Origin: Yersinia artesiana
GTDB taxonomy: Bacteria; Pseudomonadota; Gammaproteobacteria; Enterobacterales; Enterobacteriaceae
Assembly (NCBI RefSeq): GCF_902726545.1
Contig: NZ_CACVAD010000002.1
Location: 1-64,000, forward strand
DNA length: 64,000 nucleotides
Reading direction: 5' to 3'
Shown here: positions 1 to 8,656 of the stretch, piece by piece
Layout of the letters: each line of letters starts with the position of its first letter
Position numbering within the stretch: the first letter of the stretch is position 1
Made by a program: the position numbers and the translations under genes
The notes under the pieces: generated by a model
What the model was told of the DNA's origin: nothing
The model's database searches: none
The model's input: only the letters and a program-made list of their open reading frames with translations

Positions 1-353
1 GGGTTGATCAGGTAGATAATAGCAATGCTGAATAGTAGCCAACTTTGTAGAAAATAGCCCCGCTTGAAACCATCTTCATTGATAAAGTAGAAAAGCACGT
101 TCCAGAAAATGATAATAGTTATGATGGATTTTAATTTTCTGAGTATATCTGCTTGATCTATCTCATCATTTGAGTCGATATAGCCAATAATCATAAAAAA
201 CAGTGGAGTGGCGATAATCGACAAAAAGTAGAGAACACTCATCACTTCACCACCTAAAAAACACTGTTCGGTACAGGTTTTACTGGCAGAGTAAAAGGTA
301 ACGGCAGAAAAGCAGCTTAATGTCTTTAGCGCATGTAAACCGACATTTCTCAT
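1..353 (-). CDS. Acyltransferase-3-like inner-membrane protein, C-terminus cut off by window edge
   Basis: An open frame runs from an ATG at 353 leftwards to the window edge without a stop, giving about 117 residues. The visible part has hydrophobic segments with a 'TPLFFMIIGY' stretch and a following 'FWNVLFYF' segment. This pattern resembles the first two membrane helices of acyltransferase-3 (OatA/WecH-like) O-acetyltransferases, where a 'VPLFFMLSGY' motif is typical. The family call is inferred from this short motif only, because the rest of the protein lies outside the window. No strong ribosome-binding site precedes the ATG, and an internal ATG at about 242 is an alternative start. The sequence is AT-rich compared with the housekeeping genes further right. 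Confidence 0.5.
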   Translation of the reverse strand, partial: MRNVGLHALKTLSCFSAVTFYSASKTCTEQCFLGGEVMSVLYFLSIIATPLFFMIIGYIDSNDEIDQADILRKLKSIITIIIFWNVLFYFINEDGFKRGYFLQSWLLFSIAIIYLIN

Positions 354-705
354 ATAATCGTTCGGCTTAAAATAGGGTTAAATGAGATATCCAGCTGGTG
401 ATGGCGGAGGTATAGCATTAGAACTTTCCTATTTAGGTTACTAATTTTTCTCTATTTTCACATACTATCCAAATGCTGTCACGTCTGACAGATTTAACTC
501 TAAATAAACAAATGAGAAATATTCTTTTGAGAAAAAGACGTTTCCTACATCCTCCGGTGTTGACTTCCTATATATCTCATTGCGCCTCTATGGTTTACTC
601 AAATGTAAGGTGTTTCCGGGCTATCTTCATAATATTTAATAGTTTTTATTTCATCACAAACAGATGTGAGTTAACAATTCATAGAGTGCTGAAGCACTAG
701 CGGGT
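354..705. other. Intergenic region between divergent genes
   Basis: This AT-rich stretch of about 350 bases separates the divergent acyltransferase-like gene and the regulator gene. It must hold both promoters. A 75-codon open frame on the plus strand (473-700) looks non-coding: it has no domain, a biased composition and no ribosome-binding site. No operator or repeat was recognised. Confidence 0.4.
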
Positions 706-1317
706 GTGGCCAATATGATAAGCTGTATGATCGTTGATAATGATAAATATCAAACGCTAGGTATGGTAACTATCGTAAAAAAGATATTTACATCTCTAGG
801 ATTCAAAAAAGAGATCAAATTCTATCGTAAAGCATTTTATTCAGCAGATATCATTTTTATTGGGGTTGATGAGTTCAGTTTCTTCGATGCTCTAAAACGT
901 TTGGATAAAGCGCCTTCAGAAGCCGATGTTTTTTTAATTTGTGATGCTCGTTTGAATAGCTTCTTGCAGGGTATCCCAAGATTCGGCAATGTAACAATGA
1001 TCTTCAGAGAAGACTGTGTAGATACTGTTACTAATAAGATTACGACTGTTTTCAAACGTAAGCTTCGCGGACTTAAAGATAATTTATCTGAGCGAAAATC
1101 CACGAAAATTCTAAGCTTGCCGTCGTCAGAACGGCAGTATTTGACACCCAATGAAAATATCGTGTTGAAATTGTTTAATGAGGGCTTTTCTGGTGGTGAT
1201 ATCGCCAGGATTTTGAAAAAAAGTGAGAAGACAGTCAGTGGACAAAAAAGGTCTGCCATGAAAAAACTGGGGGCCCGTACTGACGTTGAGTTAATTAAAA
1301 TGTTTATGTTCAAATAG
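706..1317 (+). CDS. LuxR/RcsA-family transcriptional regulator with degenerate receiver
   Basis: The protein has 203 residues. The C-terminal part (about 143-200) is a LuxR-type helix-turn-helix: 'LTPNENIVLKLFNEGFSGGDIARILKKS' in outline, followed by 'KTVSGQKRSAMKKLGA', close to the RcsA/RcsB and fimbrial-regulator type. The N-terminal part has the size of a receiver domain and keeps an acidic 'VDND' near residue 10, but the expected phospho-acceptor strand reads 'IIFIGVDEF', so phosphorylation is doubtful. The start may be GTG at 706 or ATG at 715; neither has a strong Shine-Dalgarno. A hairpin at 1437-1462 ends the transcript. The target genes are unknown, and the divergent acyltransferase-like gene is a natural candidate. 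Confidence 0.65.
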   Translation: MANMISCMIVDNDKYQTLGMVTIVKKIFTSLGFKKEIKFYRKAFYSADIIFIGVDEFSFFDALKRLDKAPSEADVFLICDARLNSFLQGIPRFGNVTMIFREDCVDTVTNKITTVFKRKLRGLKDNLSERKSTKILSLPSSERQYLTPNENIVLKLFNEGFSGGDIARILKKSEKTVSGQKRSAMKKLGARTDVELIKMFMFK

Positions 1318-1436
1318 TTAATACAAATAATGGACTGAATTTTTGGTTGCTTTTTCCGTCAACATCAGAGAATACCAAAGGGATTGTCTAGTGCTAGCGG
1401 GCAGGGATGCCAGCTTAAAAAACCGGGAATACCCGG

Positions 1437-1462
1437 ACAGCCCCAAAGCTATTTGGGGCTGT
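1437..1462 (+). terminator. Hairpin terminator after the LuxR-type regulator
   Basis: The inverted repeat acagcccc / ggggctgt has an 8-bp perfect stem and a 10-base loop. It is followed by tttat. It lies between the end of the regulator and the convergent cold-shock-domain gene, so it could serve either strand. Confidence 0.6.
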
Positions 1463-1500
1463 TTATGGGGCCGCTTTGTTTTAGTAAAAGCAAATTGTGA

Positions 1501-1983
1501 TTAAATACTCTTCAATTTGGCGATGGTACTGTCAATATCAACTTCATGTTCAGAGAATGTGTATGTGACATTTTGGAATGTTGTAATCGATAACATTTTC
1601 AATGGCACTGTTTTTTCTGAAATATCCTCTTCTTGCGGTCGGATTTTATTCATTAGTAAATTGACCGAAAGGATGGTATTGGCTTTATCGACTTCAGCCT
1701 GTGCAGGCACTTCTTTAGTGAAGGTATTGAAGGACTTGATGCTGGTGAGTTTAATTCTTTCATTGGCAATAAAAATGTATTTGCTCTCTATAGCCACTTT
1801 CACCGCAAATGCTGACAACCCTTTTGTATTGGTTGTTGGCTCGAAAGTCACCTCCGCACCTTTTTTAATCATCTCGGGATTAGCAACTTTAATAACGTGA
1901 AAATAACGGTTATCTCCATTTTCATCGGTGATGAAACCAAAACCTTTATCTTCAAAAAAAGTTGTTATTCTACCGTTCATCAT
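1501..1983 (-). CDS. Cold-shock-domain protein with unknown C-terminal extension
   Basis: The protein has about 160 residues from the ATG at 1983; a second ATG follows directly. Residues 1-65 form a cold-shock (OB-fold) domain with an RNP1-like 'DKGFGFI' and an altered RNP2 ('RYFHV' where CspA-type proteins have 'VFVHF'). The last 90 or so residues have no family I recognise and end 'IAKLKSI'. A TTG about 30 bases upstream would lengthen the protein, but it falls within a likely -10 element (tattatac on the minus strand near 2013-2021), so I prefer 1983. It probably binds RNA or single-stranded DNA; the role of the C-terminal part is unknown. It is divergent from cspE. Confidence 0.65.
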   Translation of the reverse strand: MMNGRITTFFEDKGFGFITDENGDNRYFHVIKVANPEMIKKGAEVTFEPTTNTKGLSAFAVKVAIESKYIFIANERIKLTSIKSFNTFTKEVPAQAEVDKANTILSVNLLMNKIRPQEEDISEKTVPLKMLSITTFQNVTYTFSEHEVDIDSTIAKLKSI

Positions 1984-2201
1984 GCATCTCGTATTAGCGT
2001 ATCCAATGGACAAGTATAATACAGGTGAAATGCTTTCAGATACAGTCTGACCCTTTTTTAGGGCCAGTTAGGGTGAATTGTAAAAGAGAGAAATATGGAT
2101 TTCTGTGCTAAAAATTGAGCATAAAAGGTGGGCTTTTCACTTTTTCTCTGTTTTTTGTGATCTCTGCCGTGGACAAAAAACAGTTCTATTGCTGTACTGT
2201 A

Positions 2202-2224
2202 TTGGACACACATTTTGTGTCCAA
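2202..2224 (+). promoter_or_regulatory. Perfect inverted repeat in the cspE leader
   Basis: The sequence ttggacac, seven bases, then gtgtccaa forms a perfect 8-bp dyad ending about 22 bases before the cspE ATG. It could be an operator or a hairpin in the 5' leader of cspE mRNA. Its function is unknown. Confidence 0.45.
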
Positions 2225-2246
2225 CATTCACGTAAAGGTAAGTTTG

Positions 2247-2456
2247 ATGTCTAAGATTAAAGGTAGCGTAAAGTGGTTCAATGAAGCTAAAGGCTTTGGT
2301 TTCATTACCCCAGAAGATGGCAGCAAAGACGTTTTCGTTCATTTCTCAGCCATCGCTAGCAACGGTTTCAAAACTCTTGCTGAAGGCCAGCGTGTAGAAT
2401 TTGAAATCACGAGCGGTGCCAAAGGGCCATCAGCTGCTAATGTTATCGCTATCTAA
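2247..2456 (+). CDS. cspE: Cold-shock-like protein CspE
   Basis: This 69-residue protein is a single cold-shock domain nearly identical to E. coli CspE. It has RNP1 'KGFGFI' and RNP2 'VFVHF' and ends '[10 protein letters not shown]'. CspE-type proteins are cytoplasmic RNA chaperones that melt secondary structure and antitermination hairpins; E. coli CspE is expressed at normal temperature. The start is the ATG at 2247 after 'aaaggtaagtttg'. The open frame continues 44 codons upstream, but that part is non-homologous leader. The downstream neighbour crcB is the same as in E. coli. A strong hairpin terminator follows. Confidence 0.95.
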   Translation: MSKIKGSVKWFNEAKGFGFITPEDGSKDVFVHFSAIASNGFKTLAEGQRVEFEITSGAKGPSAANVIAI

Positions 2457-2473
2457 GTAGCCCATATTTCTTA

Positions 2474-2506
2474 AAACCCGCCTCATTGTTATCAGGCGGG
2501 TTTTTT
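2474..2506 (+). terminator. Rho-independent terminator of cspE
   Basis: The stem aaacccgcct / aggcgggttt is 10 bp, with a 10-base loop, and runs into a T tract. It lies directly after the cspE stop. Confidence 0.9.
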
Positions 2507-2543
2507 ATTTATAGCGTCGAAAAGTATATTGACGGGGAGTGGG

Positions 2544-2636
2544 CTAAAACAGATATGCCCTTAAAAAGGCAACAGTGATAGCCAGGCAAAAAATGATTGC
2601 CAGCCATTCGGTTCCGGTTTTAGGTAAACTAAACAT
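2544..2636 (-). CDS. Possible 30-residue single-pass membrane peptide
   Basis: A 30-codon frame starts at the ATG at 2636. The peptide begins 'MFSLPKTGTEWLAI' and continues with one hydrophobic stretch ending 'FLRAYLF', the profile of a small inner-membrane protein. It lies downstream of crcB on the same strand and in no known gene. The ribosome-binding site is weak, and I recognise no family. It could be a chance frame; conservation in related genomes would decide. Confidence 0.25.
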   Translation of the reverse strand: MFSLPKTGTEWLAIIFCLAITVAFLRAYLF

Positions 2637-2756
2637 AGGATCTATCCAGCACATCAGTCACCCCATTGGCTAACTGTTCTTTGCTAAATAATTATCCGGT
2701 TCGTAGATTAAGAAAACATTAAGATGCTGTAAACAGTGGCGCTCTTTTCTCCGCGA

Positions 2757-3140
2757 TTATTGCCCAGCAAAGTAATTAACCAATATGAAAGCCAGCATTG
2801 TCATGGCGAGTGAACCGGCAAGATTAAGTGCAATTGTGCCAGCAGCCCAAGCTAATTTCCCATCCTGAAGTAAATAGACAACTTCAACAGAGAAGGTTGA
2901 AAATGTTGTCAGTCCACCACAAAAGCCTGTGGTAATGAGTAACTTCCAAACAGGATCAATGTGCGCAATTCGGGTGAACAGTGCTAATGTCAGACCGATA
3001 ATAAAAGCACCGACCAGGTTTACAATAAGTGTTCCCACCGGGATATTGGGGGAAAAACTGTTTAGCTTCATACTGACCAACCAACGGGCGACACTGCCCA
3101 CACCACCACCAATAAATACTGCAAGCAATGTATTAAACAT
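2757..3140 (-). CDS. crcB: Fluoride channel CrcB (Fluc)
   Basis: This 127-residue protein has four membrane helices. It carries the Fluc motifs '[14 protein letters not shown]' and '[13 protein letters not shown]', whose polar and aromatic residues line the fluoride pore in characterised family members. The active channel is a dual-topology dimer in the inner membrane that releases cytoplasmic fluoride. The ATG at 3140 has a good 'aaaggtg' ribosome-binding site and gives the same length as E. coli CrcB; the GTG two codons upstream is less likely. The position beside cspE is conserved. Confidence 0.93.
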   Translation of the reverse strand: MFNTLLAVFIGGGVGSVARWLVSMKLNSFSPNIPVGTLIVNLVGAFIIGLTLALFTRIAHIDPVWKLLITTGFCGGLTTFSTFSVEVVYLLQDGKLAWAAGTIALNLAGSLAMTMLAFILVNYFAGQ

Positions 3141-3185
3141 AAACACCTTTCTTTAAATATCGCTACATCGGAATTTTGCTGTGAT

Positions 3186-4238
3186 TTAACTTGCCAGTTC
3201 AATGCGGTTGCGCCCATTGTCTTTTGCCAGATATAGCGCTGAGTCGGCAGCTTTTAACCATTGCTGATAGTTAATCATATCATGGCGGTAATCCGCGATA
3301 CCGGCACTGACTCTGAGTTGTAGGGGCGGTGCCTGGGTAAAAACTAAATCGGCCAGCCTTTCCTGAATTCGCATTAATACTTCCCGCGTTTGTTCGGCAG
3401 TCGTATTAGGTAAAATAGCACCAAATTCATCCCCACCATAGCGGCCAACAATATCAATAGCGCGTAACCCCAGCAGTAATTCTTCCGCGAGAACTGTAAT
3501 AGCTTCATCACCCACTGCATGACCAAAGGTATCATTAATAGATTTAAAATTATCAATATCCAATAAAATGAGTGTTGCTCCATGTTGGTAGCGTCGGCAA
3601 CTATCAAATTGATTATGGAGTTGGTGCTCCCAATGTCTGCGATTATACAGCCCTGTTAATCCATCCCTGACACTGATGCGCAATAACTCTTCTTTATTTT
3701 CGGCTAACCGTTTTGCGGTTCTATAGGTGACTAAGCCGAGTAGAGAAGGGTAGATTATTATCATCGGCAGGCAGGCATATACCTGAAGCGGAGAGGTTTC
3801 AGGTTTAAAGGGCAAATTAAATATCCACGCAGTCAGTAAACTACAGGCTATCTGCAATGCCAGTCCTTTACAAAAAACGTTTTTTCCACCAGAAGCAATA
3901 TTATTCATACTCATCATTGAGAGAATAACGACGGATGGCAGAGCATTGAATGACATTATTGCAACCCAGACACCGCCTAGTGCTGAGTCTATTTTCATAT
4001 TAATGATTTCTTGCTCGAGGGGTTGCTCCGAGCGTAAGGCCAGTAGGTATGCAATATGTGGCCAGGCCAATCCATTAAGGACGAGCATGAACCATAGCCA
4101 TAATGAGGCATTTTGTGTGTAGAGCACGGAGCCGACACAAAACATGCCAATACCTAAGCCAAATACTCGGGGTAAATAAGTCCTTTTAGCAAAACTTAAC
4201 CCGGATCGACGGGTATTGATTCTACTTGAATAAGGCAA
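3186..4238 (-). CDS. Diguanylate cyclase, MASE2-GGDEF (AdrA/DgcC type)
   Basis: The protein has 350 residues. The N-terminal half (about 20-180) has several hydrophobic helices resembling the MASE2 sensor of AdrA/DgcC. The C-terminal half (about 190-350) is a GGDEF domain with an intact 'RYGGDEF' active site. The motif 'RAID' five residues before GGDEF fits the product-inhibition I-site (RxxD). The protein should make cyclic di-GMP from two GTP at the inner membrane, favouring adhesion or biofilm over motility. It sits between crcB and tatE, where E. coli has ybeM. The input signal is unknown. Confidence 0.85.
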   Translation of the reverse strand: MPYSSRINTRRSGLSFAKRTYLPRVFGLGIGMFCVGSVLYTQNASLWLWFMLVLNGLAWPHIAYLLALRSEQPLEQEIINMKIDSALGGVWVAIMSFNALPSVVILSMMSMNNIASGGKNVFCKGLALQIACSLLTAWIFNLPFKPETSPLQVYACLPMIIIYPSLLGLVTYRTAKRLAENKEELLRISVRDGLTGLYNRRHWEHQLHNQFDSCRRYQHGATLILLDIDNFKSINDTFGHAVGDEAITVLAEELLLGLRAIDIVGRYGGDEFGAILPNTTAEQTREVLMRIQERLADLVFTQAPPLQLRVSAGIADYRHDMINYQQWLKAADSALYLAKDNGRNRIELAS

Positions 4239-4441
4239 TTGGCGGCTCCCTCGTTTTTTCTGCTTTGGGGGGATGTTTACGGCAATGTCTCATCCGGGAT
4301 GAGTCAAAATAAAGAAGAATAGACCCTTGAGTAAATCATAGTTCACTAACGAAATCTGTTACATATTACTCTTGTTTTAATCGGCAATTTATTCGTAAAT
4401 AGCGCATGATTTAATGAACAGTGCTAATCAAGAAGGTGTGT

Positions 4442-4657
4442 ATGGAAGGTATCAGTATTACCAAATTGCTGGTAGTCGGCATATTGATTGTGTTGTTGTT
4501 TGGTACCAGCAAATTGCGCACGCTGGGTGCGGATCTGGGCGCGGCTCTGAAAGGCTTTAAAAAGGCGATGGGCAATGACGATGCTCCTCCTGCCAATACG
4601 GCTGCGGAGTCTAAATCAGCAACTGAAGCCAAACCGCCTATTGAGCATAAAGACTGA
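4442..4657 (+). CDS. tatE: Twin-arginine translocase subunit TatE
   Basis: This 71-residue TatA-family protein begins 'MEGISITKLLVVGILIVLLFG', a short membrane helix followed by the amphipathic helix 'LRTLGADLGAALKGFKKAM' and a charged tail. TatE is a minor paralogue of TatA that helps form the pore for folded proteins with twin-arginine signals. The ATG at 4442 has an 'aaggtg' ribosome-binding site; earlier in-frame codons are not homologous. The location next to lipA matches E. coli. Confidence 0.93.
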   Translation: MEGISITKLLVVGILIVLLFGTSKLRTLGADLGAALKGFKKAMGNDDAPPANTAAESKSATEAKPPIEHKD

Positions 4658-4693
4658 TTAAATCGCCAGGTAATAGAAATCGGGCTGAGAAAC

Positions 4694-4724
4694 AAAAACG
4701 GATCTCCAATGGAAATCCGTTTTT
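4694..4724. terminator. Bidirectional hairpin between tatE and lipA
   Basis: The stem aaaaacggat / atccgttttt is a 10-bp perfect inverted repeat with A and T tracts on the two sides. It can terminate tatE on the plus strand and lipA on the minus strand. Confidence 0.8.
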
Positions 4725-4769
4725 GATTGTCTGCGATTTAAGGTGTAATAAAGTATTTCAATCAAACTT

Positions 4770-4789
4770 GCCTGAACAACTATTCAGGC
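4770..4789 (-). terminator. Second hairpin downstream of lipA
   Basis: gcctgaa, six bases, then ttcaggc forms a 7-bp perfect stem 10 bases after the lipA stop. Only a short T-rich stretch follows on the minus strand, so it may be an auxiliary terminator or an RNA-end stabiliser. Confidence 0.5.
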
Positions 4790-4798
4790 TCGATTGGC

Positions 4799-5764
4799 TT
4801 ATTTTACTTCCAACCCTTTTGCTTGCAGGTCAGCATGGTAAGAGGAGCGAACAAATGGGCCGCAAGCCGCATGGGTAAAGCCCATTGCCATTGCTTCCGC
4901 TTTCATTTCATCAAACTCCGCTGGGCTAACATAGCGCTGTACAGGCAGATGGTGACGGCTAGGTTGCAAATATTGCCCCAGTGTCAGCATCGTTACGCCG
5001 TGACGGCGTAAATCTCGCATCACTTCCACGATTTCAGCATTGGTTTCACCCAAACCGACCATCAAACCAGATTTGGTCGGAATATCTGGATGGGCCTCTT
5101 TAAAACGCTCCAATAATTTAAGTGACCATTCATAGTTAGCCCCTGGGCGAACCTGACGATATACCCGTGGAACGTTTTCCAAATTATGATTAAAGACATC
5201 AGGTGGTGTGACAGTCAAAATATCTAATGCGCGATCCATACGGCCACGGAAATCGGGTACTAATGTTTCGATTTTAATGGTTGGATTTTTGGCTCGAATC
5301 GCTGAGATGCAATCTGCAAAGTGTTGAGCACCGCCATCACGCAAATCATCACGGTCAACAGAGGTGATAACCACATAGCGCAAGCCCATGTCTTTGATAG
5401 TCTGAGCCAATTTCTCTGGCTCATTGGCATCCGGTGTCACTGGACGACCGTGGGCAACGTCGCAGAATGGGCAGCGGCGGGTGCAAATTGCGCCGAGGAT
5501 CATAAAGGTCGCGGTACCGTGGTTAAAGCACTCCGACAGGTTGGGGCAGGAGGCTTCTTCACAAACCGAGTGCAGACCATTTTTACGCATTGCTGCTTTA
5601 ATACCTTGAATGCGGCTGGAGTCAGCAGGAAGCTTGATTTTCATCCACTCGGGTTTGCGTAGCAGCTCTTGGCGTTCGGTAACCACGGTTTTAATCGGGA
5701 TGAGCGCCATTTTATCTGCGTCGCGGTATTTGACGCCGCGTTCCATCTGAATCGGTTTACTCAT
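4799..5764 (-). CDS. lipA: Lipoyl synthase LipA
   Basis: This 321-residue radical-SAM enzyme inserts two sulfur atoms into octanoyl groups on lipoyl domains. Both iron-sulfur motifs are present: the auxiliary cluster cysteines C68, C73 and C79 ('[12 protein letters not shown]') and the radical-SAM cysteines C94, C98 and C101 ('CTRRCPFC'). Length and motifs equal the E. coli enzyme. It acts after LipB, whose gene lies upstream on the same strand. The E. coli regulator gene ybeF that separates lipB and lipA is absent; a 215-base gap remains. Confidence 0.97.
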   Translation of the reverse strand: MSKPIQMERGVKYRDADKMALIPIKTVVTERQELLRKPEWMKIKLPADSSRIQGIKAAMRKNGLHSVCEEASCPNLSECFNHGTATFMILGAICTRRCPFCDVAHGRPVTPDANEPEKLAQTIKDMGLRYVVITSVDRDDLRDGGAQHFADCISAIRAKNPTIKIETLVPDFRGRMDRALDILTVTPPDVFNHNLENVPRVYRQVRPGANYEWSLKLLERFKEAHPDIPTKSGLMVGLGETNAEIVEVMRDLRRHGVTMLTLGQYLQPSRHHLPVQRYVSPAEFDEMKAEAMAMGFTHAACGPFVRSSYHADLQAKGLEVK

Positions 5765-5979
5765 AATCGTGCAGGTTCCAGTTCTGAATCTCTCAACTTG
5801 AGATTTTTAATTAAATTCAACGGGATGTGGCGTCGTTAAAAAATTTTTGAAAATTGTTTAAAAATTATATCATCTTTAGCCAGTCCCATTCAGCCCCCAA
5901 TTTTGTAGGCGTTTGTAAATAGCGCCATATTGAGTCGCTGTAGGAGCGTTATTCATACTTTACATTGCTTATTGCCGGG

Positions 5980-6666
5980 TTATTGGACGTCTGGCGGTAA
6001 ATAATCAGCCAATGACCACGGCTGCTGCTCGGCATCGGGATAACCTAGCTGGCGGGTAAATTCGTGCACCAATATCGGTTGAACATCAGCCATAGTGGTA
6101 CCCGCTTTCAGCGCGCTGACTTGCGTCATTTGCATCCCTGCGTAGCCACAGGGATTAATGCGCTGGAAGGGTTCCAGATCCATTGCAACATTTAATGCCA
6201 GACCATGGAATGAACAGCCCCTGCGAATGCGCAGACCTAATGAGCAAATTTTCTGTTGACCCACATAAACACCGGGAGCATCCGGGCGAGCTTGTGATTC
6301 AATGTCTAAATGGGCTAGCGTCGCAATCACAGTGTTCTCAATAGCGGTCACTAACTGCCGTACACCCAATTTGGCCCGCTTGAGATCAATCATGATATAC
6401 ATGACTTGTTGGCCTGGGCCATGGTAAGTGACCTGGCCCCCGCGATCACTTTGGATAACCGGAATATCACCGGGCATCAAAACATGTTCGGCTTTTCCTG
6501 CCTGACCCTGAGTAAAGACTTGTTGATGCTCAACCAGCCAGATTTCATCCGCGCTGGCATCGGTGCGAAACTCAGTAAAATTATGCATGGCTTGAGATAC
6601 GGGGGCATAGGGTTGTAGCCCTAGCTGGCGTAAAATGATCTTGTGTTGTTGCAAGCGAGGCATCAT
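5980..6666 (-). CDS. lipB: Octanoyltransferase LipB
   Basis: This enzyme transfers octanoyl from acyl carrier protein to lipoyl domains, the first step of lipoate synthesis. From the ATG at 6666 it has 228 residues. The family hallmarks are visible: '[11 protein letters not shown]', '[17 protein letters not shown]' with catalytic K139, and 'RINPCGYAG' with catalytic C173. The frame stays open a further 42 codons upstream, but that part overlaps the ybeD promoter region and lacks similarity, so the start 'MMPRLQQHK' is preferred. It lies downstream of ybeD as in E. coli. Confidence 0.94.
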   Translation of the reverse strand: MMPRLQQHKIILRQLGLQPYAPVSQAMHNFTEFRTDASADEIWLVEHQQVFTQGQAGKAEHVLMPGDIPVIQSDRGGQVTYHGPGQQVMYIMIDLKRAKLGVRQLVTAIENTVIATLAHLDIESQARPDAPGVYVGQQKICSLGLRIRRGCSFHGLALNVAMDLEPFQRINPCGYAGMQMTQVSALKAGTTMADVQPILVHEFTRQLGYPDAEQQPWSLADYLPPDVQ

Positions 6667-6819
6667 CTGGTTACAGAAATGGTGGCGCCAGTATACCAGC
6701 CCAGCCGTAAGGGGCCACCATTTTGACAAGTGAAAGCGATAATTTGGTCGTAAAAAATAAGGCCCGACGGCTGAGTAAGCTGTGTGGGCCATAGGTGAAT
6801 GGTCAGTATTTGAACGGTA

Positions 6820-7083
6820 TTACAGTACCATTCTGACCAATTCAAGATTACCTAATTCTTCATACAGCGTTTCCACTTGCTCGATGTGGGTCGCTGTGAT
6901 GGTAATGGAAACAGAGTGATAGTTGCCTTTGCTGCTCGGTTTTACCTGTGGGGTATAATCGCCCGGAGCATGGCGCTGTACCACTTCAACCACCTGGTTA
7001 ACCAGTTGAGGTTCAGCAATGCCCATTACCTTGTAGGTAAAGGGACAAGGGAACTCAAGCAGTTCGTTCAGTTTAGTTTTCAT
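6820..7083 (-). CDS. ybeD: YbeD family protein (DUF493)
   Basis: This small 87-residue cytoplasmic protein belongs to the DUF493 family, with an ACT-like alpha/beta fold. The sequence '[11 protein letters not shown]' followed by '[12 protein letters not shown]' is typical. The gene is conserved between dacA and lipB in enterobacteria. Its biochemical role is not established. Length matches the family. Confidence 0.9.
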   Translation of the reverse strand: MKTKLNELLEFPCPFTYKVMGIAEPQLVNQVVEVVQRHAPGDYTPQVKPSSKGNYHSVSITITATHIEQVETLYEELGNLELVRMVL

Positions 7084-7159
7084 GTGCGCTCCTGGGGTTT
7101 GACGGACAGATTGTTGTCGGACAGGTGTTAGGATAAAAAATATCCGACTATAAAATTAT

Positions 7160-7181
7160 AACTCCCGCCGGAGCGGGAGTT
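7160..7181 (-). terminator. Hairpin between dacA and ybeD
   Basis: aactcccgc / gcgggagtt forms a 9-bp stem with a cgga tetraloop. On the minus strand it is followed by an AT-rich run, so it probably ends the dacA transcript. Confidence 0.7.
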
Positions 7182-7231
7182 TCACATTATTTATAACGTG
7201 GGGGCAGTCTGCTGTTTTTCAAGCCCTGCGA

Positions 7232-8443
7232 TTAGCCGAACCAGCGGTGGAACATCAGTTTGATGTAGTCCACCATGCGGCTGAAGAAACCGCCTTCTTT
7301 CACTTCATTCATGACAACCAGTGGGCGTTGATCGATGGTTTTGCCATCCAACTGGAAGTTAATCATCCCAACAACCTGGTTTTTCGCCAGTGGCGCATGG
7401 ATTTCTGGAGTATTCAGAACATAGCTGGCTTTCAAGTCTTTCATTCGGCCGCGTGGGATAGTCAGATAGACGTCTTTATCCACACCTAACTGCACACGAT
7501 CACTGTCACCGAACCAAACTGGCTCTGAAGCAAACTCTTTACCGACTTTCAATGGTGCGACGGTTTCAAAGAAACGGAAGCCCCAGGTCAGCAGTTTTTT
7601 GCTTTCAGTTTCACGGCCTTTATAAGTGTGACCACCCAAAACGGCTGAAATCAAGCGCATTTGCCCATCGGTAGCGGATGCCACCAGATTATAACCAGCA
7701 GCTTCGGTATGGCCGGTTTTGATACCATCAACATTCAAGCTGGTATCCCACAGCAAACCATTACGGTTCATCTGACGGATATTATTGAAAGTGAATTCTT
7801 TCTCTTTGTAGATAGCATACTCATCTGGCACATCACGAATCAGCGCTTGACCAATCAGCGCCATATCGCGTGCAGAGCTGTACTGCCCTTCGGCATCTAA
7901 ACCGTGAACGGTTTTGAACTGGGTATTTTGCAGGCCCAGCGCTTTAACGTAATTATTCATCAGGTTTACGAATGAGTCCTGGCTGCCGGCAACGTAATCC
8001 GCCATAGCAACACAAGCATCGTTACCCGATTGCAGGTTGATACCACGAGTTAGTTTCGACACTGGCACACGGTCACCTGGTTTCAGGAACATCAACGACG
8101 AACCCTTGAATTCAGGATTGCCGGTCGCCCACGCATCTTTACCCACGGTAACCATATCTTCTGGCCCGATTTTACCTGCTTTGATGGCTTGCCCAATGAC
8201 ATAACTGGTCATCATTTTGGTCAGGCTGGCAGGATTGCGGCGTGCATCGGCATTCATTTCTGCTAATACTTTGCCGGAGTTGTAATCAATCAGAACGTAG
8301 GCTTCCGCGTCGATCTGTGGTACGCCGGGGATCATGGTTTTTAAGTTGACGTCATCAGCGTTTGCAGCAGATGCTGCGCTCATAACAATAACAGTGCCGA
8401 GCGCCAGGCTCTTGATAATACGAGAAGTAGTTACATATTTCAT
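7232..8443 (-). CDS. dacA: D-alanyl-D-alanine carboxypeptidase DacA (PBP5)
   Basis: The protein has 403 residues. A signal peptide (residues 1-29, 'SAASAANA') exports it to the periplasm. The serine-peptidase motifs are S73-L-T-K76, S138-G-N140 and K241-T-G243. The C-terminal segment '[18 protein letters not shown]' is the amphipathic membrane anchor of PBP5. It trims the terminal D-Ala from peptidoglycan pentapeptides and shapes the cell. It lies downstream of rlpA with a 213-base gap. Confidence 0.97.
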   Translation of the reverse strand: MKYVTTSRIIKSLALGTVIVMSAASAANADDVNLKTMIPGVPQIDAEAYVLIDYNSGKVLAEMNADARRNPASLTKMMTSYVIGQAIKAGKIGPEDMVTVGKDAWATGNPEFKGSSLMFLKPGDRVPVSKLTRGINLQSGNDACVAMADYVAGSQDSFVNLMNNYVKALGLQNTQFKTVHGLDAEGQYSSARDMALIGQALIRDVPDEYAIYKEKEFTFNNIRQMNRNGLLWDTSLNVDGIKTGHTEAAGYNLVASATDGQMRLISAVLGGHTYKGRETESKKLLTWGFRFFETVAPLKVGKEFASEPVWFGDSDRVQLGVDKDVYLTIPRGRMKDLKASYVLNTPEIHAPLAKNQVVGMINFQLDGKTIDQRPLVVMNEVKEGGFFSRMVDYIKLMFHRWFG

Positions 8444-8498
8444 GATCAGGACAACAACATCCGTGGAAGTAAGTTAAAAAACGTGCCACATCATACCA

Positions 8499-8551
8499 TA
8501 GCCTTCTGACTTGACGCTGCTGCCTTGCGACAGCGCCAATTATTTTGGCTA
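8499..8551. repeat. Imperfect inverted repeat between rlpA and dacA
   Basis: Two 21-base arms (tagccttctgacttgacgctg and its partner cagcgccaattattttggcta, read in two halves) match at 14 of 21 positions when folded. The right arm resembles the right end of the ERIC element at 13903-14092. It may be a decayed ERIC or the rlpA terminator. Confidence 0.4.
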
Positions 8552-8656
8552 TAAACTCATGTGGCGCTTATGCATTCAACCGTAACATTCTGTTAGCACA
8601 GGGAGTTACGGTTATTTTTGTTTGGTTGGCCTTAAATTGCTACAAGCTATGTATAT

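Noticed and set aside
473-700. 75-codon frame upstream of the LuxR-type regulator
   Set aside because: No ribosome-binding site, no domain, odd composition; it lies in the promoter region of divergent genes.
837-1313. 158-codon antisense frame over the regulator gene
   Set aside because: It mirrors the codon pattern of the real gene on the other strand and shows no domain.
2115-2246. N-terminal extension of CspE by 44 codons
   Set aside because: CspE homology begins exactly at the ATG at 2247; upstream codons cover the leader dyad and promoter.
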